Part shown: piece by piece, positions 8,289 to 15,074 of the stretch
Layout of the letters: each line of letters starts with the position of its first letter
Position numbering within the stretch: the first letter of the stretch is position 1
Assembly (NCBI GenBank): GCA_902491395.1
Contig: CABUHO010000010.1
Location: 1 to 64,000, forward strand
DNA length: 64,000 nucleotides
Reading direction: 5' to 3'
Source: an uncultured Collinsella sp.
Lineage (GTDB): Bacteria > Actinomycetota > Coriobacteriia > Coriobacteriales > Coriobacteriaceae
Made by a program: the position numbers and the translations under genes
The notes under the pieces: model-generated
Told to the model about the DNA's origin: nothing
Database searches by the model: none
Seen by the model: the letters and a program-made list of their open reading frames with translations, nothing else

Positions 8289-8711
8289 GTGGTCTATATC
8301 CCATTTTGGATCTGCGCCTTTGCCGGTGCGGTGATCGATGCCCGTGAGCGGCGGTTTCCCAACGCGCTTGCGGCTGCGTGTGCCGTGGCGGCGTTTGTGG
8401 GCGTGTGGCTGGATGCGGGCTTGAACACGACACTTGACCACGCTGGCCTTGCGGTCATCGTGTACCTTTCTCTCGCGTTGACCGAGTCCCTCTGGCGACG
8501 CCTCCGTCAAACCCCGGGCATCGGCATGGGTGATGCCAAGGCACTCTTCGCGCTTTGCACGCTCGACCCTATGGGTGGCGTCGTGGCATTTGCCGCCGCG
8601 CTCCTGGTCCTTGCCCTCTCCTGCCTCATCACAAAATCGCGTTCCTTGCCATTGCTCCCATTTTTGGTGCCGATTTTTGCCATAATCGAGGTCGTGGGCT
8701 GCACATTGTAA
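8289..8711 (+). CDS. A24 prepilin peptidase-like membrane protein (peptidase domain only)
   Basis: A 140-residue hydrophobic protein with the two aspartate motifs of type IV prepilin peptidases of the A24 family: a membrane-proximal Asp in VIDARERRFPN and the GMGDAK (GxGD) motif. It lacks the N-terminal cytoplasmic methyltransferase domain of full-length PilD, so it resembles the short TadV/CpaA/FlaK type. The GTG at 8289 has GGGAGG six bases upstream. There are no pilin, assembly ATPase or secretion genes anywhere in the window, so its substrate must be encoded elsewhere, or the protein has another role. It precedes the dNTPase gene by 31 bases. Confidence 0.75.
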   Translation: MVYIPFWICAFAGAVIDARERRFPNALAAACAVAAFVGVWLDAGLNTTLDHAGLAVIVYLSLALTESLWRRLRQTPGIGMGDAKALFALCTLDPMGGVVAFAAALLVLALSCLITKSRSLPLLPFLVPIFAIIEVVGCTL

Positions 8712-8742
8712 CCGATTGCGCATCCTTCTTAAGGAGCATGCC

Positions 8743-9990
8743 ATGGCAACTAACCAAGAAACGGCCGTCATTAAGGCGCGCATGGACCGTATTCCCTCGT
8801 CGTTATCGCCCGAACTTGTCGAGCGCATTGCCGCAGATCGTGCTTTGGGCTATGTCAACCCGTACCGTTGCGACGATGACCAGGTCATCCGTCGCGTTGA
8901 TCGAGCCGCAGACGAGGGCACGCTCATGCGTCCGGCATTTATGCGCGATGCCGAAAAGATTCTCCATTTGCCCGCGTATGCCCGATATGCTGGTAAAACG
9001 CAGGTCTTTAGCTTCCGTAGCAATGATGATCTGTCGCGCCGTGGTTTGCACGTGCAGCTTGTCTCGCGCATTGCGCGCGATATCGGTCGCGCCCTGGGGC
9101 TCAACTGCGATCTCATTGAGGCAATTGGCTTAGGCCACGACTTGGGCCACACGCCCTTCGGCCATGCCGGTGAGCGATTCCTCAACGATATCTATCATGA
9201 GCGTACCGGCCGCTTCTTTTTCCATAACGTGCAGTCGGTGCGCGTCCTCGATGCCCTGTACGGTCGCAACGTGTCGCTCCAGGCGCTCGACGGCGTGCTA
9301 TGCCATAACGGCGAGTACGAGCAACGCGTGTTTGAGCTTTCGGATATGGGCTCCTTTGACCAGTTCGATCTGACGGTCGAGGACTGCATCGCCACGGGTT
9401 ATAGCGCGATTGAACACCTGCGCCCCATGACGCTCGAGGGCTGCGTGGTTCGCATCTCGGATATCCTTGCCTACGTGGGGCGTGATCGCCAGGATGCCAT
9501 TGCGGCAGGCCTGCTGTCGCCCGATGCTTTTGACGATGGCCTGGGCGGTGCGTACAACAGCTGGATTCTTACGCACGCTTCCATTGATATCGTGGAGCAT
9601 AGCTACGGCAAACCGCGTATCGAGATGAGCGAGGACTTGTTCAAGGAAATCCGCCGCGCTAAGCGCGAGAACTACGAGAAGATCTATAGTAAGGGCGGTA
9701 TCGAAGGCGACTCTGAAGCGGAGCTGCGCGAGGCGTTCGAAAAGCTCTACGACCGTTGCCTGCAGGATATAAACGAAGGCGACGAGTCCTCCTACATCTT
9801 TAAGCACCACATTTCGCGCATTGAGCAGCAGCTTTCCTACTACGATCGTACCTATGCATGGCAGGACGATAAGGACCAAGCCGTGGTGGATTACATTGCG
9901 AGCATGACGGATGGCTATTTCTGCGAGCTGACGAGTAAGCTGTTCCCGGGTCTAAAGTTTCCGCACCGCACCTATATTAACGAACGGTAG
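8743..9990 (+). CDS. dgt: Deoxynucleoside triphosphate triphosphohydrolase (HD domain)
   Basis: A 415-residue HD-domain phosphohydrolase expected to hydrolyse dGTP or other dNTPs to the nucleoside and tripolyphosphate. The metal-binding residues appear as His103 (HVQLVSRIARD), His132-Asp133 (GLGHDLGHTPFGHAGE) and a later Asp in VRISDILAYVGRD. The ATG at 8743 is preceded by AGGAG at six bases; an ATG six bases earlier is too close. It lies between the prepilin peptidase-like gene and rarA and may be co-transcribed with the former. Substrate preference among dNTPs is not predictable here. Confidence 0.88.
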   Translation: MATNQETAVIKARMDRIPSSLSPELVERIAADRALGYVNPYRCDDDQVIRRVDRAADEGTLMRPAFMRDAEKILHLPAYARYAGKTQVFSFRSNDDLSRRGLHVQLVSRIARDIGRALGLNCDLIEAIGLGHDLGHTPFGHAGERFLNDIYHERTGRFFFHNVQSVRVLDALYGRNVSLQALDGVLCHNGEYEQRVFELSDMGSFDQFDLTVEDCIATGYSAIEHLRPMTLEGCVVRISDILAYVGRDRQDAIAAGLLSPDAFDDGLGGAYNSWILTHASIDIVEHSYGKPRIEMSEDLFKEIRRAKRENYEKIYSKGGIEGDSEAELREAFEKLYDRCLQDINEGDESSYIFKHHISRIEQQLSYYDRTYAWQDDKDQAVVDYIASMTDGYFCELTSKLFPGLKFPHRTYINER

Positions 9991-10005
9991 TTCGTATCCT
10001 TTCGG

Positions 10006-10011
10006 TATACT
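10006..10011 (+). promoter_or_regulatory. Putative -10 box of rarA
   Basis: TATACT lies 45 bases upstream of the chosen rarA start in the 60-base spacer after dgt. No good -35 hexamer is visible at 16-18 bases, so this is a weak call. Confidence 0.3.
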
Positions 10012-10050
10012 GTTGGTCAACAACGATTTTGATTGATGCACGGGATGGCT

Positions 10051-11400
10051 ATGGACGACCTTTTTTCTGCTTCGACGCGCGAGCGTTCCTTTCAGAATGC
10101 GCCGCTTGCGGTGCGCATGCGCCCCAACACGCTTGATGAGTATGTGGGCCAGCAAAAGGCCGTCGGTAAGGGTTCATGGCTGCGTGCCGCGATTGAGCAT
10201 GACGTGCTGTCGAGCGTGATTTTGTACGGGCCGGCCGGTACGGGCAAGACGACGCTGGCCCACATTATCGCCAACCATACCAAGAGCGAGTTTGTCGAGG
10301 TCAGCGCCGTGACGGGCACCGTGAAGGACTTGCGCCGCGTGATTGATGAGGCCAAGACGCGCCTGAATACCTACGACCGTCGCACCATTCTATTCATCGA
10401 CGAGATTCATCGCTTTTCGAAGTCGCAACAGGATGCGTTGCTGCATGCGGTTGAGAACCGTACCGTCATTATGATCGGCGCCACGACCGAGAACCCGTAC
10501 TTCGAGGTCAACTCGGCGTTGCTCTCGCGCGGTCGCGTGGTGGAGCTTGAGCACCTCAAGGACGAGGATATCGCCATGCTGATCGAGCGTGCGCTCGAGG
10601 CGCCGCAGGGCTTGAACGGAAAGTTCTCTGCCGATGATGATACGGTCAAGACCATTTGCACGCTGGCCGCGGGTGATGCTCGCTCGGCGCTCACGACGCT
10701 CGAGCTGGCGAGCGAGATTGCCGTCACGCGTCCCGATACCGAGGGGACGCCGGCGCCGGCGGCAGGGGAGCGTTATCCCATCACCGTCGATGACGTGAAG
10801 ATTGCCAACCCACGCCGCGGTTTTTCGTATGACAAAAACGGTGACATGCACTATGACATTATCAGTGCGTTCATCAAGTCCATGCGCGGCAGCGACCCTG
10901 ATGCCACGATCTATTGGCTCGCGCGCATGATCGACGCGGGGGAGGATCCTAAGTTTATCGCTCGCCGCATTATGATTCAGGCTTCTGAGGATGTTGGCAA
11001 TGCCGATCCGCAGGCACTTTTGGTGGCGCAAGCCGCGTTTAAGTCTGCCGAGGTCATTGGCTATCCCGAGTGCCGAATTAACCTGGCTCAGGCTGCACTC
11101 TATGTGTGCTTGGCGCCTAAATCCAACGCGTGCGAGGCTTCGATCGATGCGGCGCTGGCCGATATCCATAGTAGCGGATTGCGCGAGGTGCCCAGTTATC
11201 TTCGCGATCGTCACCGTCCCGGCAGCGACGAGTACGGTGTATACAAGTACCCACACGATTATCCCGAAGGTTGGGTCGACCAGCGCTATTTGCCCGAAGG
11301 TCTGGAGCGTGGTGCCTTTTGGCAGCCTGCCGGCCGCGGTTGGGAAGAATGGCGTGTGGAGCAAAGCGAGCGCGACCGTAGCGGCAGGGCGCCAAAGTAA
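10051..11400 (+). CDS. rarA: Replication-associated recombination protein A (RarA/MgsA)
   Basis: A 449-residue AAA+ ATPase of the clamp-loader-like RarA family, which acts at stalled replication forks together with single-strand-binding protein. Walker A (GPAGTGKTT) is at about 60-67, Walker B with an adjacent sensor reads LFIDEIHRF, and the C-terminal tetramerisation and MgsA helices follow. Three in-frame ATGs (10036, 10045, 10051) compete and none has a clear Shine-Dalgarno; the last gives the family-like N-terminus MDDLFS. Immediate neighbours are unrelated, so it is probably monocistronic. Confidence 0.9.
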   Translation: MDDLFSASTRERSFQNAPLAVRMRPNTLDEYVGQQKAVGKGSWLRAAIEHDVLSSVILYGPAGTGKTTLAHIIANHTKSEFVEVSAVTGTVKDLRRVIDEAKTRLNTYDRRTILFIDEIHRFSKSQQDALLHAVENRTVIMIGATTENPYFEVNSALLSRGRVVELEHLKDEDIAMLIERALEAPQGLNGKFSADDDTVKTICTLAAGDARSALTTLELASEIAVTRPDTEGTPAPAAGERYPITVDDVKIANPRRGFSYDKNGDMHYDIISAFIKSMRGSDPDATIYWLARMIDAGEDPKFIARRIMIQASEDVGNADPQALLVAQAAFKSAEVIGYPECRINLAQAALYVCLAPKSNACEASIDAALADIHSSGLREVPSYLRDRHRPGSDEYGVYKYPHDYPEGWVDQRYLPEGLERGAFWQPAGRGWEEWRVEQSERDRSGRAPK

Positions 11401-11474
11401 GCTTTTGGGAATCTTCCGTCCCCTTTGGGGTACCATGAACAACGTCTGTATTTCGATTCCTTTGGGAGGCTTGT

Positions 11475-12062
11475 ATGAGTCCCATTCAAATCGCCTTGCT
11501 GCTGCTCGCCGTTGCCGGCGTGTGGGCTATCGTTGAGCTTGCGCTCACCCTGCGCAAAACCCGCACCGTTGTCGACTCGCTCGACAAGACGGTAACCGAC
11601 CTCAACAATACGATTGCCGAGGCGCAGCCGGTGGTGGCAAAGCTCGACGGCGCTGTCGACGAGCTTACGCCGGCACTTGCCCAGATGGAGCCACTACTTA
11701 AGTCAAGCAAGACTGCCGTCGATGTCCTTACCTCCAATCTCGTAGAAGTTGAGGCCGTGGTTCGCGACATTTCCGAGGTTACGGGCAGCATGGCCGAGGC
11801 CAGTAATGCCGTATCGAGTGTGACTGATTCCGCTGCTGGCGCCGTGCAGAAGCTCTTCAATAAGGTGAAGGCTCCTGCAGCTGACGCCGATCGCAAGCTG
11901 GCCGCTGCCGCCGCCGAGGCCGAGCAACCTACCGAGCGCGTCCTGATTGGCGACGACGATGCCGCTGCTGATGACGATGATGTTCAGAAGCCCGCTGCCA
12001 AGCCTGCTCAGTATTACACCTATACGCCCGCCGAGACCTTCGAGGAGTCCTGCGATGAGTAG
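11475..12062 (+). CDS. DUF948-like membrane-anchored coiled-coil protein
   Basis: A 195-residue protein with one N-terminal membrane helix (about 4-24) followed by a long amphipathic region with heptad-like spacing (25-135), then an Ala/Asp-rich linker and a short Tyr-containing tail. It resembles the DUF948 general-stress family, members of which often sit in sigma-B regulons. GGGAGG lies five bases before the ATG. It overlaps the RsbW-like gene by eight bases and heads the stress-sigma locus, which suggests co-expression. No enzymatic motif is visible. A role in envelope-linked stress sensing is only inference. Confidence 0.65.
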   Translation: MSPIQIALLLLAVAGVWAIVELALTLRKTRTVVDSLDKTVTDLNNTIAEAQPVVAKLDGAVDELTPALAQMEPLLKSSKTAVDVLTSNLVEVEAVVRDISEVTGSMAEASNAVSSVTDSAAGAVQKLFNKVKAPAADADRKLAAAAAEAEQPTERVLIGDDDAAADDDDVQKPAAKPAQYYTYTPAETFEESCDE

Positions 12063-12432
12063 CGAAGCAACCTGCCCCATCACGCTGAGCGTTGCCGGCG
12101 ATCCGCGTCTCGCGCGCTTGGTGCGCATGACGGCCGCCAACGTCGGCGCCCTGTGCTCTATGTCCGTCGATCGTATCGAGGACATCCGTATGGCTGCCGA
12201 GGAAGCCTTCATCTTTGGGTGCACTGCGGTCGACTGCGACGACATAACCATTCAATTCGATGTCGACGAGACCCATGTTGGGATGACCTTTACCTTTGGG
12301 GACCAGGCCACCGTCGACGAGGATGACCAAGCTGCTGTGTATGCCGAGCTCATTCTTGCAAGCGTGTGCGATTCCTACGAAAAGACTGCGGCGCCCCTAA
12401 CGCTTTCCCTCGACCTCAAGGCGGATATCTAA
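12055..12432 (+). CDS. RsbW/SpoIIAB-like anti-sigma factor, degenerate
   Basis: A 125-residue protein whose position and fold signature (IRMAAEEAFIFGC) match the histidine-kinase-like ATPase domain of anti-sigma factors RsbW and SpoIIAB. The N-box of active members carries an Asn for Mg/ATP binding (EACTNA-type); here the aligned stretch is EAFIFG, so the Asn is replaced. The glycine-rich lid motifs are also not evident. The ATG at 12055 has GAGGAG at a spacing of seven and lies inside the end of the preceding gene. It directly precedes the sigma factor with a one-base gap, as anti-sigma factors do. If it binds sigma, it probably does so without kinase activity. No RsbV-like partner is present. 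Confidence 0.6.
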   Translation: MSSEATCPITLSVAGDPRLARLVRMTAANVGALCSMSVDRIEDIRMAAEEAFIFGCTAVDCDDITIQFDVDETHVGMTFTFGDQATVDEDDQAAVYAELILASVCDSYEKTAAPLTLSLDLKADI

Positions 12433-12433
12433 T

Positions 12434-13225
12434 ATGACCGAACGTTCCCGGAGCGGCAAGACCGCTTGGGACAAGGAGAAAACCCGCGAGCTGTTTCGTC
12501 GCTATAAAGAGACCGGTGATCCGGACGCTCGCGAGCAGCTCGTCATGTCCCATATGAACCTGGTAAGGTTTCTTGCCAACAAATTTAAGAACCGCGGCGA
12601 GCCGCTCGACGACCTGATGCAGGTTGGTTATCTGGGCCTGCTCAAGGCGATTGATCGTTTTGACCCCGAGCGCGGTCTCGAGTTCACCACGTTTGCCACG
12701 CCCACCATTCTGGGCGAGATCAAGCGTCATTTCCGCGATAAGGGCTGGAGCGTGCGCGTTCCGCGCCGTCTGCAGGAGCTCTCGGCTAAGGTTAACCAGG
12801 CCACCGACAAGCTCACCAACGAGTTGCAACGCTCGCCCAAGGTTGAGGAAATCGCCGAGTTCCTTGGCGTGACCGTCGACGAGGTCCTGGAGGCCATGGA
12901 ATCGTCGTCGGCCTATACGTCGGTGCCCATCGAGGCTCCCGGAGCGTCCGATTCCGATGATGCACCCTCGATTCTCGACCGCTATGCCGATGACGACAAC
13001 GAACTCGACTTCACCGATGACCGCCTGGTGATCGAGGAAGCCATCCGCGATTTCTCACCGCGTGAGCGCGAGGTTATCGAGCTGCGCTTTGTAAAGGGCA
13101 TGACTCAGATCGAGATTGCCAAGAAGCTGGGCATTTCGCAGGTGCAGGTCTCGCGCCTGCTGCGCCGCACCCTTAAGAAGATTCAGGACAAGATCGACCC
13201 CGACGGAGTGATGGTTCGTTCATGA
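12434..13225 (+). CDS. RNA polymerase sigma factor, SigB/SigF/SigG subfamily
   Basis: A 263-residue alternative sigma factor with regions 2, 3 and 4 but no region 1.1. Region 2 contains MNLVRFLANKF and DLMQVGYLGLLKAIDRFDP; region 4 ends in the helix-turn-helix MTQIEIAKKLGISQVQVSRL. This arrangement is that of the general-stress and sporulation subfamily. Together with the DUF948-like and RsbW-like genes it forms a tightly packed locus. Its stop overlaps the AI-2E transporter start by four bases, so that gene is likely co-expressed. Target promoters cannot be assigned within the window. Confidence 0.9.
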   Translation: MTERSRSGKTAWDKEKTRELFRRYKETGDPDAREQLVMSHMNLVRFLANKFKNRGEPLDDLMQVGYLGLLKAIDRFDPERGLEFTTFATPTILGEIKRHFRDKGWSVRVPRRLQELSAKVNQATDKLTNELQRSPKVEEIAEFLGVTVDEVLEAMESSSAYTSVPIEAPGASDSDDAPSILDRYADDDNELDFTDDRLVIEEAIRDFSPREREVIELRFVKGMTQIEIAKKLGISQVQVSRLLRRTLKKIQDKIDPDGVMVRS

Positions 13226-14634
13226 GTGAGCATCCCCAACAAACCGATCGCGCGCTGCGCGACACCCGCATTCTGACGCTGCGCATTTGGGCTGTCGTCG
13301 GTTGCATCGTCATCGCCGCCGTCATCTTTAACCTTATGGGTATCCTGGCACCGGTTATTGAGTTTCTTGCCGTCGGCTCCATCATCGCCTTTGTGATGTC
13401 GCCGATCACCAACTGGCTCGAGCACCATGGCGTGAATCGCGGCATCGGTTCGCTTATCGCGCTTATTGTTGTTGTTGCCGTGCTCGTCGGTGTCGTTTGC
13501 ATCTTGTCACCGATTCTCTTTGGTCAGATCATGGAAGTCCTGAGCCGCCTGCCCGAGCAGCTTCGTGTTGCGGGTGGCGATCTCAACGAGATGCTCTCGC
13601 ACGCCAAGACGCTCAACAACACACCGCTCAAGGAGTATCTGGACGATAATCTTTCTTCGCTGGTTACTGTAGCGTCCAAGTACGTCTCGCAAATCGCTGC
13701 CGAGCTTGGCCGTGGTGTGTTCCCGCTCATCACCAATACGGCCTCGCAGCTGTTCGTGATCTTCCTGGGTCTGGTGCTCGCGTACTGGATGGCCTGCGAC
13801 TACCCTCGCATGCACCACGAGATTTGCACCATCATCGGTCAGGAGAAGGAGACCTCGTACCGCTTTATGGTCGCCATCCTTTCTCGCTCTGTCGGCGGCT
13901 ACATGCGCGGTATGGTCGTGACGTCCATCTGCGGTGGTTTCCTCGCCTTTATCGGTTTTATGATCATCGGCCATCCGTATGCGGCGCTCATGGCTATCTT
14001 TACCGGAATCATGCATTTGGTTCCGGTCGTCGGGCCCTGGGTTAGCGCAGCAATCGCCACAGTGCTCGGTTTCATGTTCAGCCCTATGTTGGCGTTGTGG
14101 ACGCTCATCGTGACGATGGTCGCGCAAAACGTCACCGATAACGTGATTTCGCCTAAGGTCATGCAGAGCTCGGTGCAGGTGCATCCCATCATGAGCCTCA
14201 CGGCGCTCGTTATTGGCTCGGCACTCATGGGCCCCATCGGCATGATTATTGCTATCCCGCTGTGTGCGGCCCTCAAGGGTATCTTCGTGTACTACTTCGA
14301 GAATGAGACCGGCCGCCAGCTTGTGGCCTATGACGGCGCCGTGTTTAAGGGCACGCCGTATCGCGATGCCGAGGGCAACCCGGTCGCCGCCTACGACGCG
14401 CTTGGGGACGATACGTTCATCTATGAGTCCGAGCTCATCGGCAACGAGACTGCGCCCGAGGCCAAGGCCATGCCCAAGCCCGAGCTCGATAATCCCTGGA
14501 TTAAGCTCTCTGGTCTGCAGCCCGATGCGACGGGTTTCTTCAAAAACCCCTTCGCCAAAGACGATGACTCCAACACGGACGACGATACCAAAACAGGTAT
14601 CGACGGCTCCATGGACGATTCGGATTCTAAATAG
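13222..14634 (+). CDS. AI-2E family transporter (PerM/TqsA-like)
   Basis: A 470-residue integral membrane protein of the UPF0118/AI-2E exporter family, with about seven or eight hydrophobic segments up to residue 365 and the characteristic LNNTPLKEYL periplasmic-type insertion. A C-terminal cytoplasmic extension of about 105 residues, rich in Asp, Pro and Thr, follows; it is longer than in most relatives and has no recognised domain. Family members export a range of small molecules or ions (AI-2, indole, sodium in different cases), so substrate is unknown. It overlaps the sigma gene by four bases. Confidence 0.82.
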   Translation: MSEHPQQTDRALRDTRILTLRIWAVVGCIVIAAVIFNLMGILAPVIEFLAVGSIIAFVMSPITNWLEHHGVNRGIGSLIALIVVVAVLVGVVCILSPILFGQIMEVLSRLPEQLRVAGGDLNEMLSHAKTLNNTPLKEYLDDNLSSLVTVASKYVSQIAAELGRGVFPLITNTASQLFVIFLGLVLAYWMACDYPRMHHEICTIIGQEKETSYRFMVAILSRSVGGYMRGMVVTSICGGFLAFIGFMIIGHPYAALMAIFTGIMHLVPVVGPWVSAAIATVLGFMFSPMLALWTLIVTMVAQNVTDNVISPKVMQSSVQVHPIMSLTALVIGSALMGPIGMIIAIPLCAALKGIFVYYFENETGRQLVAYDGAVFKGTPYRDAEGNPVAAYDALGDDTFIYESELIGNETAPEAKAMPKPELDNPWIKLSGLQPDATGFFKNPFAKDDDSNTDDDTKTGIDGSMDDSDSK

Positions 14635-14640
14635 GCCCTA

Positions 14641-14880
14641 TTAACGTTTCTTGAAGTTGTAAATGACAATAAACGCGAGCAAAGCGATTGATAAGGGGCC
14701 GGCTACATAGAAAAAGAGAACGTCAATTGCGCGTAGAGTGTAATAAGCCTTATCGCCGGACATTACTGCATACAATACGTAGCCAAATGCTGGTTGGTTT
14801 GCGTACCAGCAGAAGAAGGCCAAGAGCGCTAAAAGTGCTAGTACCAGAAGTGCATTCAGGACAAATCGTTTACTTTTCAT
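14641..14880 (-). CDS. Small two-helix membrane protein, unknown
   Basis: A 79-residue protein with two strongly hydrophobic segments (about 9-28 and 51-74) and a basic C-terminus (NFKKR). The ATG at 14880 has GGAG six bases upstream; an in-frame ATG four codons earlier lacks one. The gene is convergent with the AI-2E transporter and ends seven bases from its stop. Its base composition is visibly lower in G+C than its neighbours, which hints at later acquisition. I do not recognise a family. Confidence 0.5.
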   Translation of the reverse strand: MKSKRFVLNALLVLALLALLAFFCWYANQPAFGYVLYAVMSGDKAYYTLRAIDVLFFYVAGPLSIALLAFIVIYNFKKR

Positions 14881-14972
14881 CGATCGCTCCATCCGGGTGA
14901 CTCTTATATGTAATTCTACAGCAGTCCTTTTTCAAAGGATCGCACAGTACTGAATAACGTGCACTTTCGCTG

Positions 14973-15002
14973 GAGGGTCGCTGTTTGGCGGCCCTCTTTT
15001 TT
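14973..15002 (+). terminator. Intrinsic terminator overlapping the alaS promoter
   Basis: A 9-bp stem (GAGGGTCGC, 14973-14981, with GCGGCCCTC, 14988-14996) is followed by six T's. The end of the T-run is also the start of the TTGCAC -35 box of the alaS promoter. It may stop read-through from the stress-sigma operon, or attenuate a longer leader. Confidence 0.7.
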
Positions 15003-15028
15003 GCACTTGCGCGGTGGGATGGTAATAT
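15001..15028 (+). promoter_or_regulatory. Promoter of the alaS operon
   Basis: TTGCAC (15001-15006) and TAATAT (15023-15028) are separated by 16 bases, close to the vegetative consensus. The alaS start codon lies 47 bases downstream of the -10. There is no T-box. Confidence 0.65.
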
Positions 15029-15074
15029 CGTTACGTTTGAACTGTTTCGATGTGAAACCGAGGAGATTCCCTCT

